The notes: generated from the sequence alone by a model not told the origin. A stretch of 32,284 nt of DNA from CG2-30-44-17 sp964344725 (GCA_964344725.1 CAYFOI010000016.1:1-32284); one strand, 5' to 3'. Shown: positions 1 to 6,915, numbered from the stretch's first letter. Made by a program: numbers and translations.

Positions 1-200
1 TCGGAACAGACGGCGTAGACGGCATCTGCCCACGCAAAACAGCAGGAGCAATAGGAAGCACTTCAACCAACCAAGCAAATCTCGAAAAACACCTCGAAAA
101 CAACGATTCCTACCATTTCTTTCAAAAATCAGGAGGCCTAATAAAAACCGGACCAACCGGCACCAACTTAGGCGATTTAATACTCTTCAAAAAAATCTAA
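1..200 (+). CDS. Glycerate 2-kinase (MOFRL family), C-terminal fragment
   Basis: This is an open frame entering from the left edge (first full codon at 3) and ending with TAA at 198-200, giving about 65 residues. The fragment begins GTDGVDG, continues through a NNDSYHFF segment and a TGPTGTNLGDL motif, and ends shortly after. That order (a GTDGxDG loop, then NNDxYHxF, then TGPTGTNxxDL close to the C-terminus) is characteristic of the MOFRL-type glycerate 2-kinases, which phosphorylate D-glycerate to 2-phosphoglycerate. The usual DGPTDAAGA stretch reads DGICPRKTAGA here, a local variation. The start and the N-terminal kinase domain lie outside the window, so activity cannot be judged. The next gene starts 11 bp downstream and could share its transcript. 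Confidence 0.8.
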   Translation, partial: GTDGVDGICPRKTAGAIGSTSTNQANLEKHLENNDSYHFFQKSGGLIKTGPTGTNLGDLILFKKI

Positions 201-210
201 CCAAAACAAA

Positions 211-603
211 ATGCTACAAATACTACTAGACGGACTTCTACTATCAATCGCTTGGTTCGTCTTAGGCGGAGCCCTCTATATGAACCCAGTCATAGCCAAA
301 ATCTACAAAAAACTCCACGGCCACAAAGGCATGAAGCATTGGAAAAACCAAGGACAGTATCTAGGAATAATGTACGCATTGGGATGCCTAATCCCAGCAA
401 TAACAATGTCGGCAATTTTCTACTACTTAAGTCCAATCGACCCCTTAGGTTTCGCCATAGTCCTGATCGGAATTAGAATCATCCCAAGATTCGTAGACAT
501 GTGGATCCAATCATCCTATCCAGAAGAATCTTTAGCCATCGAAATAATAAACGGAAGCCTCTTGAGTATAATGGCCGCTTATCTACTCAATTATTTGGCT
601 TAA
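211..603 (+). CDS. Small four-helix integral membrane protein, unknown function
   Basis: The 130-residue product is almost entirely hydrophobic. Likely membrane helices lie near residues 4-24, 48-70, 78-95 and 108-128, with a basic loop (KIYKKLHGHKGMKHWKNQG) between the first and second. The first helix followed by a GALYMNP segment resembles small four-helix DUF1761-type membrane proteins, but I cannot assign it to a family with confidence. It starts 11 bp after the glycerate kinase stop, without a visible Shine-Dalgarno sequence, and is probably co-transcribed with it. No catalytic motif is visible. Confidence 0.6.
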   Translation: MLQILLDGLLLSIAWFVLGGALYMNPVIAKIYKKLHGHKGMKHWKNQGQYLGIMYALGCLIPAITMSAIFYYLSPIDPLGFAIVLIGIRIIPRFVDMWIQSSYPEESLAIEIINGSLLSIMAAYLLNYLA

Positions 604-665
604 ACCACTAATCCACACAAATCAGCAACCAACACAAATCACTAGACTTTATTAGTGAAAGATTT

Positions 666-671
666 TACAAT
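666..671 (+). promoter_or_regulatory. Possible -10 box (TACAAT) upstream of the C39-like gene
   Basis: TACAAT lies 24 bp before the ATG at 696. A weak -35 candidate (TAGACT, 643-648) sits 17 bp upstream. Evidence is weak because there is no TGn extension. Confidence 0.3.
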
Positions 672-695
672 CCCAAACCATAATAATACTAAAAA

Positions 696-1247
696 ATGCA
701 GCGACTAGATATCATCAGAAGAGACCAGGAAACTCCAAGAACATGCGCACAAGCAATTCTCGTAATGGCAGGCCAAGGTTATCAACAAGAACTCAGTGAA
801 CAACAATGTACTAGCTGGCTAAACAAATTCGTAGGTACTCCTCCGTCAATTTTCAAATCAACTTTCAGAAAACTTTTTCCAAACCTTGAGATAGAAGATT
901 CACAAATACCAAACGAAATAGAACTAAGACAGTTAATAGAAATGCAACTTGCAGAAGGACACCCAGTCCCGGCCCTAATAACAACATCTTTTTTAAACGA
1001 ACACCAAGAGCTTTTTGAAGTACTCCATTATGTACTAATAACAGGCTTAGACGGAGAAACTGTTTCAGTAGCAGACCCAAATCCAACAGATGATTTAAGA
1101 ATCAATCATCTGACCATAAGAGAATTATTAGAAAGGATGTCGTTAAGCCGATACCAATACACTGCTCCTAGACTGCACAAAGTCGCGATGAACCTTGGCA
1201 TCATCAAACCATACACCGTATTCAGAGTAAAAGGGACATTAAGCTAA
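696..1247 (+). CDS. C39-like (papain-fold) cysteine peptidase-like protein
   Basis: The 183-residue protein has the spacing of a peptidase C39-like domain. A Cys lies near the N-terminus (TPRTCAQA, C17), followed by a helical middle. A His-strand-Asp module comes next: HYVLITGLDGETVSVADPNP, with H111 and D127. In C39 and related papain-fold proteins these three residues form the catalytic triad, and the HxxxxxG...DP pattern is typical. No signal peptide or membrane helix is visible, so a cytoplasmic location is inferred. The usual CGxA around the Cys is replaced by CAQA, so the substrate and even the activity are uncertain. The gene is convergent with ndk and the two stop codons overlap by 9 bp. 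Confidence 0.55.
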   Translation: MQRLDIIRRDQETPRTCAQAILVMAGQGYQQELSEQQCTSWLNKFVGTPPSIFKSTFRKLFPNLEIEDSQIPNEIELRQLIEMQLAEGHPVPALITTSFLNEHQELFEVLHYVLITGLDGETVSVADPNPTDDLRINHLTIRELLERMSLSRYQYTAPRLHKVAMNLGIIKPYTVFRVKGTLS

Positions 1248-1709
1248 CTCATCATCAGCATAGACGTGAACATACTCAGATTTCTCATACTCATGGATTT
1301 CATCTTCTTTGAAAAACCTCTTAACTTCAATCTCAGCATTCTCAAGACTATCCGAAGCGTGAACAACGTTACAGCTTACACTCATAGCAAGATCTCCACG
1401 AATTGATCCAGATTCAGCCTCACGCGCTTTTGTAATACCACAAAGCAAACGAACCGCATCCACACACTCAAGCCCTTCCCAACACATCGCAATCACAGGA
1501 CTACTTTGCATAAAAGCACTCAAACTACCAAAGAAAGGCTTATCAGCCAAATGAGCATAATGCTCACGCAAAAGCGCCTCATCAAGAGACATCATTTTCA
1601 TCCCAACAAGTTTAAGCCCCTTCCTCTCAAAACGTCCCACAATCTCACCGATTAGACCCCTCTGAATTGCATCAGGCTTAACAAGCACAAGTGTTTTTTC
1701 CATAGCCAT
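1239..1709 (-). CDS. ndk: Nucleoside diphosphate kinase
   Basis: Ndk transfers the terminal phosphate of ATP to other NDPs through a phospho-histidine. The 156-residue product is close to the usual 140-150. It starts KTLVLVKPDAIQRGLIGEI (K11 of the ATP site) and carries SGSIRGDL followed by NVVHASDS, where H117 is the phosphorylated histidine. The segment before the SIRGD motif reads CGITKAREAES instead of the common GxTNPxxAxPG, a mild divergence. A second ATG at 1703 (MEKTL) is an equally good start because neither has a Shine-Dalgarno site. It is transcribed alone from a well-formed promoter at 1740-1768. Confidence 0.95.
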   Translation of the reverse strand: MAMEKTLVLVKPDAIQRGLIGEIVGRFERKGLKLVGMKMMSLDEALLREHYAHLADKPFFGSLSAFMQSSPVIAMCWEGLECVDAVRLLCGITKAREAESGSIRGDLAMSVSCNVVHASDSLENAEIEVKRFFKEDEIHEYEKSEYVHVYADDELA

Positions 1710-1739
1710 AATAATTTTGGTTAAAAGTTATGCGAAAGG

Positions 1740-1768
1740 ATTTTAACGAGACACCAAAAAAATCACAA
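1740..1768 (-). promoter_or_regulatory. ndk promoter
   Basis: Read on the minus strand, TTGTGA (1768-1763) and TAAAAT (1745-1740) are separated by exactly 17 bp. The -10 box ends 31 bp before the ndk ATG. Confidence 0.6.
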
Positions 1769-1846
1769 GTCTAAACCATAATAAAGTCAGGGATTTTAGA
1801 CAATAGACAAAACACTTAAGGATATTTTTAATAAAAATTTAACATC

Positions 1847-1880
1847 GAGCTGGTAGCTTGTAGGCTAGTAGCTAATAGCC
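1847..1880 (-). repeat. Heptamer tract upstream of the four-helix-bundle gene (inverted arm)
   Basis: The plus strand shows AGCTNNT-type heptamers in phase from 1848. Bases 1848-1863 are the exact reverse complement of 2262-2277, so this tract and the next form a 16-bp perfect inverted repeat around the intervening gene. Confidence 0.75.
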
Positions 1881-1887
1881 CATAAAA

Positions 1888-2253
1888 ATGAATATAAAAT
1901 CACACAAAGAACTTATCGTTTGGCAAAAATCAATAAAGCTAGTTACTGAGATATACGCCCTAACAAATTTTTATCCAAGAGACGAACTATATAATCTAAC
2001 AATCCAAACAAAAAGAGCTGCAGTATCAATACCATCAAACATAGCCGAGGGTAGACGCCGAGGCAGTCGAAAAGACTTTGCGAAATTCCTCAATATAGCC
2101 TTTGCATCAGGAGCAGAACTCGAAACACAACTAGAAATTGCTAAAGAAATAAAAATAGGCAGAAATCTGGATTTCTCAAAAGTAGATAAACTATTAGATG
2201 AAATTATGCGAATGCTCAATAAAATGATCTTTTCACTAAAAAAACCACGATAA
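1888..2253 (+). CDS. Four-helix-bundle protein (23S rRNA intervening-sequence / S23 family)
   Basis: The 121-residue all-helical protein contains the family signature. It opens with HKELIVWQKSIKLVTEIY, continues with FYPRDELYNLTIQTKRAAVSIPSNIAEGRRRGSRKDF, and has a fourth helix carrying ASGAELETQLEIAKE. Members of this family are encoded in 23S rRNA intervening sequences or as free genes. The related Avd protein works with the reverse transcriptase of diversity-generating retroelements. No reverse transcriptase or rRNA gene is in this window. The gene is bracketed by inverted repeat tracts (1847-1880 and 2252-2300), and the 3' tract starts inside its TAA stop. That makes it look like a small self-contained unit placed between ndk and the adaptor gene. 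Its function is unknown. Confidence 0.85.
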   Translation: MNIKSHKELIVWQKSIKLVTEIYALTNFYPRDELYNLTIQTKRAAVSIPSNIAEGRRRGSRKDFAKFLNIAFASGAELETQLEIAKEIKIGRNLDFSKVDKLLDEIMRMLNKMIFSLKKPR

Positions 2254-2300
2254 CCTACAACCTACAAGCTACCAGCTACCAGCTACAAGCTAAAAAGCTC
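2252..2300 (+). repeat. Heptamer tract, seven units, between convergent stop codons
   Basis: Seven consecutive 7-nt words of the form NNNCTAC/NNNCTAA run in strict phase. They fill the space between the TAA of the four-helix-bundle gene (2251-2253) and the TGA of the adaptor gene (2301-2299). Related to the tract at 23861-23895 (same AACCTAC and AAGCTAA words). Confidence 0.85.
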
Positions 2301-4116
2301 ATCTCACATACGTAACCACTTCATCCCCTTCCTCAATACCACTCAAAACCTCAATATACTGATCTCCTTCAACACCAATCTCAACATCGACCTCAACAAG
2401 CTCATCGCCATCCAACATGAGGACATACTTTCTAGAACCATCGTACTTGATAGCTCTCACAGGAACCGCCAGAACACCATCAACCTCAGCAGTTATAACA
2501 TCCATATTCGCAGTCATACCAGGCTTGATCTCAGAATCATCCGCAGTAAACACCGCAGTAATTTGATAATAAATCACACCCTGAACGACCGTCTCGGCAG
2601 GATCAATTTCAATTATTTCAGCCTCAAACTCCTTATCATACGAAAAAGCATCCAAAGTCATCGTCACTTTATCACCCACACTAACCTTAGATATATCAGT
2701 CTCAGAAACATTTGCAATTATCTGATACTCATCAGAAACCATAACAAGAAAATCTTCAGAAGCCGTAATATTTTCACCTTCATCGAAATAGACCTCAGTA
2801 ATAACACCCGAAACTGGAGCAACAATGTAAGCCTCAGACAAATTATACTGAGCCAACTCCAAAGCAGCCTGAGCACTATCAACTGCAGCATCCAAACTCG
2901 CAAGATCAACATCACGAGGCCCCACCTCGGTATCAGCCAAAGACGCTTCGGCTTGTGCCAAAAGAGCCTCATAAACAGCTACAGAAACTTCCGCACTAGC
3001 AATATCCGCTGCTGCTTGCGCTTGCGCAGTCTCGTAAGACTGTTCCGCCGAAGCCAAATCATCAGCATAACTCGCCAAATAAGACTCTTCCGACGTGTCA
3101 GCACTATCTATAGCTTGCTGAGCATTATCAAAACTAGTCGTTACAGTATTAACACTAGAAATAGCAGAAGAAATAGTCGATCTATAAGAAGCCTGCAAAG
3201 TCTCCGTCAAGCCACCAATAATAGGAGCTTCTGTTAAAAGATCATCAACATCATCCAAAAGATCACCTGTATCATCAAGAAGCTCATCACAATCATTGAG
3301 TAAAGAATCTATCGTATCCCAATCATCTCCACTTACATCATCAGAATAAACCTCAAAAAGATCATCATAAAGCTCAGAAACATCCTCATAAGAACTACGA
3401 GCCCTATTGTAATCACCTTGATTATTAGCCTGTAAAGCAAGTTCTATACTGTCATTACTATCCTCGTCATCAACCCCCAAAATACTATCAGCATCGTTCA
3501 TAGCATCATCAACTTCATTAAATACATCACTCAAAACATTATAAGCATCCTCGTAAGCATGTTCGAGCGCTTCACCATAAGTAGCTTCGGCATTGTTGTA
3601 ATCTGTCAAAGCAGCATTATAAGTAAGCTCCGCAGCCTCAACAGCATCTTCAGAAAGAACAATAGTACTCTCATAATCTTGCTCAGCTTTTTCCAAATCA
3701 GCAGCCGCCTTATCAACAGCCGCTTCCGCAACCATAATAGCCTCTTCCGTACTACCAGCGACCGCTTGATCATAATTAGCCTGAGCCAAAGCTAAATCAG
3801 CTTCTGCCGCATCAACTTTAATAGCCAAAGACGTAACATCTAATCGCGCCAATATATCACCACTTGAAACAACATCACCGACCTCGAAATAAATATCTTC
3901 AACCTGGCCAGCAGACTGAAACCTCAAATTAATCTTAGAATCAGACTCAACCGTACCTGTAACCGAAACATCCTGAACTATAGATGTATACTCAGCCTTA
4001 GCAAAATCATATTCAGACTCTCCCTCACCATTTGAAAAAGAACCATAAGCAACAAATGCAATAAGCACCCCTGCAATAATGAAAATCCACTTTTTTTCTT
4101 TGATAAATTTGAACAT
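2299..4116 (-). CDS. HlyD/MacA-type periplasmic adaptor (membrane fusion) protein
   Basis: The 605-residue protein is anchored by one N-terminal helix (about residues 5-22 after MFKFIKEKKW). Two half-motifs of a lipoyl/barrel-sandwich domain follow: GTVESDSKINLRFQSAGQVE near residue 55 and IVAPVSGVITEVYFDEGENI near 430. They flank a very long Ala/Glu-rich coiled-coil hairpin, and the C-terminal beta-barrel and membrane-proximal domains complete the fold. Such adaptors link an inner-membrane ABC or RND pump to export. The hairpin carries an unusual Asp-rich stretch (about residues 200-300). The frame continues upstream to a TTG at 4155, but the ATG at 4116 places the anchor properly and is chosen. 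No MacB/FtsX-like or RND partner is encoded nearby, so its pump is unknown. Confidence 0.85.
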   Translation of the reverse strand: MFKFIKEKKWIFIIAGVLIAFVAYGSFSNGEGESEYDFAKAEYTSIVQDVSVTGTVESDSKINLRFQSAGQVEDIYFEVGDVVSSGDILARLDVTSLAIKVDAAEADLALAQANYDQAVAGSTEEAIMVAEAAVDKAAADLEKAEQDYESTIVLSEDAVEAAELTYNAALTDYNNAEATYGEALEHAYEDAYNVLSDVFNEVDDAMNDADSILGVDDEDSNDSIELALQANNQGDYNRARSSYEDVSELYDDLFEVYSDDVSGDDWDTIDSLLNDCDELLDDTGDLLDDVDDLLTEAPIIGGLTETLQASYRSTISSAISSVNTVTTSFDNAQQAIDSADTSEESYLASYADDLASAEQSYETAQAQAAADIASAEVSVAVYEALLAQAEASLADTEVGPRDVDLASLDAAVDSAQAALELAQYNLSEAYIVAPVSGVITEVYFDEGENITASEDFLVMVSDEYQIIANVSETDISKVSVGDKVTMTLDAFSYDKEFEAEIIEIDPAETVVQGVIYYQITAVFTADDSEIKPGMTANMDVITAEVDGVLAVPVRAIKYDGSRKYVLMLDGDELVEVDVEIGVEGDQYIEVLSGIEEGDEVVTYVR

Positions 4117-4216
4117 AGCAACAGGAATACTACCCCCGTTAACGAAGAAAATCAATAATTTACAAATACCAAAAAAAACTTTAAGCTAGCCTCTGCAAAC
4201 CTAAAGCAAAACACCA

Positions 4217-4630
4217 ATGAAAATACGGATAATCATGCCCCTTGTAATAGGCATATTATTTATAGGTACAGCTATCGCACCTTTCTTGGGCACCAACGTA
4301 ACAAATCAAGATTTCGGAATAGAATTTGAGGAAGAAATAGCATTATCAGAAGAAGGAACCGCAAAACGAATTCTCAACAAAGGCACATACTCATTAGAGA
4401 TAGAAACAGCTCTGGAAAATCCTACCGAAGAATATTATGCAGTTTGGCTAATAAGACTAAGTCCTTTTACAAACTTAAACCTGGGAAATCTAGAAGACGG
4501 CTATTTTAAATACACCGAAGAAAACACAACAACAGACTATAAAACATTTACAGAAATTATAATTACGCTAGAATCTACTCCCGACGCGAAAATCCCAGAC
4601 GAAAATCATATCCTAGAAGCAAGTTTTTAA
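4217..4630 (+). CDS. Small exported/anchored protein with an anti-sigma-K-like beta domain
   Basis: The 137-residue product starts with a signal or anchor helix (residues 4-25, MKIRIIMPLVIGILFIGTAI). An extracytoplasmic beta-rich domain follows, with the pattern YYAVWLIRLSPF...LGNLEDGYFKYTEE...DYKTFTEIIITLESTPDAKIPDENHILEASF. The order "xYxxWL, G-x-L, then VxITLE...P...HxLE" resembles the extracytoplasmic domain of anti-sigma-K (RskA-like) factors, but no anti-sigma cytoplasmic segment exists. A regulatory role is therefore not claimed. The gene is divergent from the adaptor gene, with 100 bp between the starts and no clear promoter. Confidence 0.5.
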   Translation: MKIRIIMPLVIGILFIGTAIAPFLGTNVTNQDFGIEFEEEIALSEEGTAKRILNKGTYSLEIETALENPTEEYYAVWLIRLSPFTNLNLGNLEDGYFKYTEENTTTDYKTFTEIIITLESTPDAKIPDENHILEASF

Positions 4631-4646
4631 TTCGCGCGAACAGGCC

Positions 4647-4661
4647 GCTACCGCAGGTAGC
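4647..4661. other. Perfect hairpin GCTACC-GCA-GGTAGC
   Basis: A 6-bp stem with a 3-nt loop, flanked by GGCC on both sides (4643-4646 and 4665-4668) that could extend the stem. It lies just after a 10-bp palindrome (TTCGCGCGAA, 4631-4640). There is no T-run, so an intrinsic terminator is not supported. Confidence 0.5.
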
Positions 4662-4684
4662 ACAGGCCCACAATAAAAATAATC

Positions 4685-4701
4685 ATTCCGCAAAGCGGAA
4701 T
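4685..4701. other. Perfect hairpin ATTCCGC-AAA-GCGGAAT
   Basis: A 7-bp perfect stem with an AAA loop, preceding the heptamer tract of the IscA-like gene. The CCGC-AAA-GCGG core resembles the palindromic heads of other tracts (for example 30172-30182). Confidence 0.6.
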
Positions 4702-4709
4702 ACAAAAAA

Positions 4710-4760
4710 GCGCTCCATCCCTACAACCTATACCCTATACCCTACACCCTATGTCCTATC
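4710..4760 (+). repeat. Heptamer tract running through the start codon of the IscA-like gene
   Basis: GCGC-TCCA (4710-4717) is followed by six in-phase heptamers of the form NCCTANN (4719-4760). The fifth heptamer contains the ATG at 4751-4753 and the sixth encodes the next two residues, so the coding sequence begins inside the repeat. Confidence 0.85.
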
Positions 4761-5092
4761 AAATAACACTTACAAAAAAAGCAGCAAAAGAGTTTAAAAA
4801 GATGCAAAAGGAAGAAAAAAAAGAAGGATACGGAATAAAATTCGACATATTTCCTGCAGGATGCATGGGATTCCAATATTTCATGGACTTTCTCAAAGAA
4901 GCTGACAAAAACGACGAAATCATAGAATCCGAAGGACTTAAAATTTTCGTACCAAAAGAGAGCCTACCACTAGTAAACGACTGCAAAATAGACTACATCG
5001 AAGAAGAAGACGGATTCAAAATAGATAATCCTAATATCACATCCGGAGGCTGCGGCGGATCATGCGACTCTTGCCCAGGAGGCTGCGGATAA
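4751..5092 (+). CDS. A-type iron-sulfur carrier-like protein (HesB/IscA family) with a Cys-rich tail
   Basis: The 113-residue product follows the IscA/ErpA fold. It has ITLTKKAAKEFKKM at the N-terminus, FPAGCMGFQYFMDF with the first conserved Cys (C38), and an IDNPNITSGGC segment at the end. Canonical carriers bind Fe-S through C-x(63-65)-C-G-C. Here the tail reads CGGSCDSCPGGCG (C101, C105, C108, C112), so the CGC pair is replaced by four spaced cysteines. The protein may hold a different cluster or a metal. No isc or suf genes are in the window. The start lies inside a heptamer repeat and has no Shine-Dalgarno sequence. Confidence 0.8.
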   Translation: MSYQITLTKKAAKEFKKMQKEEKKEGYGIKFDIFPAGCMGFQYFMDFLKEADKNDEIIESEGLKIFVPKESLPLVNDCKIDYIEEEDGFKIDNPNITSGGCGGSCDSCPGGCG

Positions 5093-5096
5093 AATT

Positions 5097-5154
5097 ATCT
5101 TGCGCGCGAAGCGCTCCATCCCTACACCCTATACCCTACAACCCTAACCCCTAT
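5097..5154 (+). repeat. Palindrome-headed heptamer tract with a G-quadruplex motif on the minus strand
   Basis: ATCTTGC is followed by GCGC-GAA-GCGC (5104-5114), TCCA (5115-5118) and five heptamers of CCCTANA type (5120-5154). The head closely matches that at 25112-25131 (ATCTTGC, GAA loop, CTCCA). On the minus strand there are five G3-4 runs (5151-5148, 5144-5142, 5136-5134, 5129-5127, 5122-5120) with loops of 3, 5, 4 and 4 nt. Confidence 0.85.
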
Positions 5155-5160
5155 CATAAA

Positions 5161-5322
5161 ATGACTAACAAAGGATCAAACCACCAACACGGACTACATA
5201 CAATGAACGAAACCAGGCCTAAATCAAAGCAAGGGAAAAAAGCCCAAAAAGCTCGTGCAAGGAAAAAAAGTGCTGCAAGACAAGCTGCAATTGCGGAAGC
5301 TAAAAAAGCTCACCTAGGCTAA
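5161..5322 (+). CDS. Small Lys/Ala/Arg-rich basic protein
   Basis: The 53-residue product is strongly basic (MTNKGSNHQHGLHTMNETRP followed by a run dominated by K, A and R such as KSKQGKKAQKARARKKSAARQ). It is probably helical and could bind nucleic acid or ribosomes, although no family is recognised. The reading frame is open further upstream to 5062. That extension would overlap the IscA-like gene and be translated from a repeat tract, so the ATG at 5161 is preferred. It is followed 16 bp later by the ftsQ promoter, so it ends its own transcription unit or reads into ftsQ. Confidence 0.6.
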   Translation: MTNKGSNHQHGLHTMNETRPKSKQGKKAQKARARKKSAARQAAIAEAKKAHLG

Positions 5323-5335
5323 GAAAACTCTTTTC

Positions 5336-5344
5336 TGTTACAAT
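5336..5344 (+). promoter_or_regulatory. ftsQ extended -10 promoter
   Basis: TGT-TACAAT is an extended -10 with a one-base deviation from TATAAT. It lies 21 bp before the ATG at 5366, so the mRNA leader would be only about 14 nt long. Confidence 0.55.
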
Positions 5345-5376
5345 GCCTCATGTTAAAACAAAAACATGGGGCTTTT
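5345..5376 (+). other. Inverted repeat overlapping the ftsQ start codon
   Basis: GCCTCATG (5345-5352) pairs with CATGGGGC (5365-5372; one G-T pair) across a 12-nt A-rich loop and is followed by TTTT. The right arm includes the ATG at 5366. It could be an operator, a translation-masking hairpin or a weak terminator. Confidence 0.45.
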
Positions 5377-6283
5377 CAAAAAGAAAAAAATAGGAAGAAC
5401 AATAGGCACAATGGGCAGATACCGCCCAAACCTTGAGCCAAAAGCAGCAGCTCGCCGAAAAAAAGCTCGCAAATTTGAAAAACTCAAAAAAAACGCAGAA
5501 AAAAAACTACTCAAAACACGCTCTCAACAAAGAAAACTCAAAAAAGCAATAAGACCAGCAATAATTATTGCGATCGGCATAGTTTTATATGTGATAGCAC
5601 ATGTCCTTTTTATCTCAAACACCTTCATAATAGATAAAATCGAATTTGACTACGATACAATCGAAGTCGAAGATGAGAATCCAGTCCTCACATATCTTCA
5701 AAATTTTGAGGGAGAAAACATTTTACTAATAGATGAGAAAGAAGAAGAGACCTATTTGAAAGAGAACTACCCAAACTACAAAACAATAAATATCAAAAAG
5801 GTTTTACCTAACAAACTCGTCCTAGAACTCGAGACATACGAGCTCTCCGCAAACGTAATAGTTCAAAGAGAAGGATATTTCCGAAAATTCATCATAAACG
5901 AAACCGGAACAGTAGCAGAAGCAGATACCGAAGATCTATCTTTGCCTTATATATACCTCGAAACAACCGAAATAATGATAGAAGGAAAAGAAGCAATTGA
6001 ACAAGAAACACTAGAATTCATCTTAGAAGCTATATCAGACTTCGAAAGCAAATTCGGAATGCAAGTGATAGACACCACATATTACAAAACAGCTCGTGAA
6101 GTTCACTTACATACAGAAAGATACTTCGACGTATGGCTAGATGCACAACTCACAGTCGACGAACAATTAGGAAAACTAAAACAAGCCCTCCCCTCTCTAA
6201 ACATATACGAAGAAGATTTGCAGTACATAGATCTTAGGATTTCAGGACAAACAGGAGACAAAGTAATATACATGTTGAACTAA
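5366..6283 (+). CDS. ftsQ: Cell-division protein FtsQ/DivIB
   Basis: The 305-residue protein has the FtsQ/DivIB plan. A long basic cytoplasmic tail (residues 1-61, about one third Lys/Arg) leads into a single membrane helix (about 62-84, AIRPAIIIAIGIVLYVIAHV). A POTRA domain follows (about 87-155), starting FIIDKIEFDYD and ending VLPNKLVLELETYE, with the usual "P-x-x-L-x-L-x-x-x-E" close. A beta domain completes the protein up to about residue 290. FtsQ bridges early and late divisome proteins through FtsB/FtsL. The gene is not next to murein-synthesis genes as in many bacteria but stands alone behind its own promoter. The sequence is divergent, and the assignment rests on architecture and the POTRA pattern. 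Confidence 0.78.
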   Translation: MGLFKKKKIGRTIGTMGRYRPNLEPKAAARRKKARKFEKLKKNAEKKLLKTRSQQRKLKKAIRPAIIIAIGIVLYVIAHVLFISNTFIIDKIEFDYDTIEVEDENPVLTYLQNFEGENILLIDEKEEETYLKENYPNYKTINIKKVLPNKLVLELETYELSANVIVQREGYFRKFIINETGTVAEADTEDLSLPYIYLETTEIMIEGKEAIEQETLEFILEAISDFESKFGMQVIDTTYYKTAREVHLHTERYFDVWLDAQLTVDEQLGKLKQALPSLNIYEEDLQYIDLRISGQTGDKVIYMLN

Positions 6284-6296
6284 ACCGTCCAGACAC

Positions 6297-6324
6297 TTGC
6301 CAAAACCCTTGTTTTTGGTATAAT
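6297..6324 (+). promoter_or_regulatory. Promoter of the lipoprotein gene
   Basis: TTGCCA (6297-6302) and TATAAT (6319-6324) are 16 bp apart, and the -10 is extended by TGG. It is 23 bp upstream of the ATG at 6347. Confidence 0.75.
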
Positions 6325-6346
6325 TACAGCCATAATTCAAATACAT

Positions 6347-6883
6347 ATGGCTAGTTCTAACTATCCAAGGCCAAGAACAAGACCAAGAAGAGCAAATTTC
6401 TTTTTTACCAAAGCAGTGGTAATCCTAACACTATTAGCAGGTTGTAAAGGATGCCCAGACGAAGCTACAAGAATTGCCGAAAGAGATAGAGCGCTAATGG
6501 CAGGATACGATTGGACTTATGTAGATTCACTAGAAGGACAAACATGCGACTGCGAAGATCCTTGCAGTATTTGGAGCGATGCAAGAGACCCATGGGGAAG
6601 AGATTGCGAACTAACCCAGAGACTAACAGAATTAAACAGACAACATGTAGCCATCCTAATGGACTGCGCTACAAGCACCTATCCTCGAACCGAAGAAGCA
6701 GACCATGATATGTGCCTACGAGAAAGACTCACAGAGGGAATATTAAGAGCGGAACTCATGAAGTTAGCAGTCGAATATATGCCACGTTACGATTTAAACC
6801 CTGCTCTATTAGTAGAAGAGCGGTTAGAAGAAGCTGCTGTAAGAACCGAAAATGACTGCTCTGCACAAAACAGTACATACTAA
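6347..6883 (+). CDS. Cys-rich putative lipoprotein
   Basis: The 178-residue product has a basic N-terminus (RPRTRPRR) and a hydrophobic stretch ending in a lipobox-like LLAGC (Cys at about residue 33), so lipidation is likely. The mature part is helical, contains about ten cysteines including CDCEDPC, and shows no recognised domain. The twin-arginine-like run is longer than a classic lipoprotein n-region. The gene has its own consensus promoter and is followed within 4 bp by the promoter of the next gene, so it is monocistronic. Confidence 0.6.
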   Translation: MASSNYPRPRTRPRRANFFFTKAVVILTLLAGCKGCPDEATRIAERDRALMAGYDWTYVDSLEGQTCDCEDPCSIWSDARDPWGRDCELTQRLTELNRQHVAILMDCATSTYPRTEEADHDMCLRERLTEGILRAELMKLAVEYMPRYDLNPALLVEERLEEAAVRTENDCSAQNSTY

Positions 6884-6886
6884 CCA

Positions 6887-6915
6887 TTGATATTTCTCGG
6901 AGAATTTGGTATAAT
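6887..6915 (+). promoter_or_regulatory. Promoter of the duplicated small-barrel protein gene
   Basis: TTGATA (6887-6892) and TATAAT (6910-6915) are 17 bp apart with a TGG extension, the best promoter in the window. It excludes the upstream in-frame TTG at 6887 as a start codon, because that TTG is the -35 box itself. Confidence 0.85.

Noticed and set aside
1888..2253. Accessory gene of a diversity-generating retroelement (Avd)
   Set aside because: No reverse transcriptase, template repeat or variable repeat is visible; the protein fits the general S23/IVP family.
5120..5154. CCCTA-type heptamers as telomere sequence
   Set aside because: They are internal, short, surrounded by bacterial genes, and are one of several word types in the same tract family.
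5062..5160. Longer N-terminus for the small basic protein
   Set aside because: It would overlap the IscA-like gene and translate a repeat tract; the ATG at 5161 gives a coherent basic protein.
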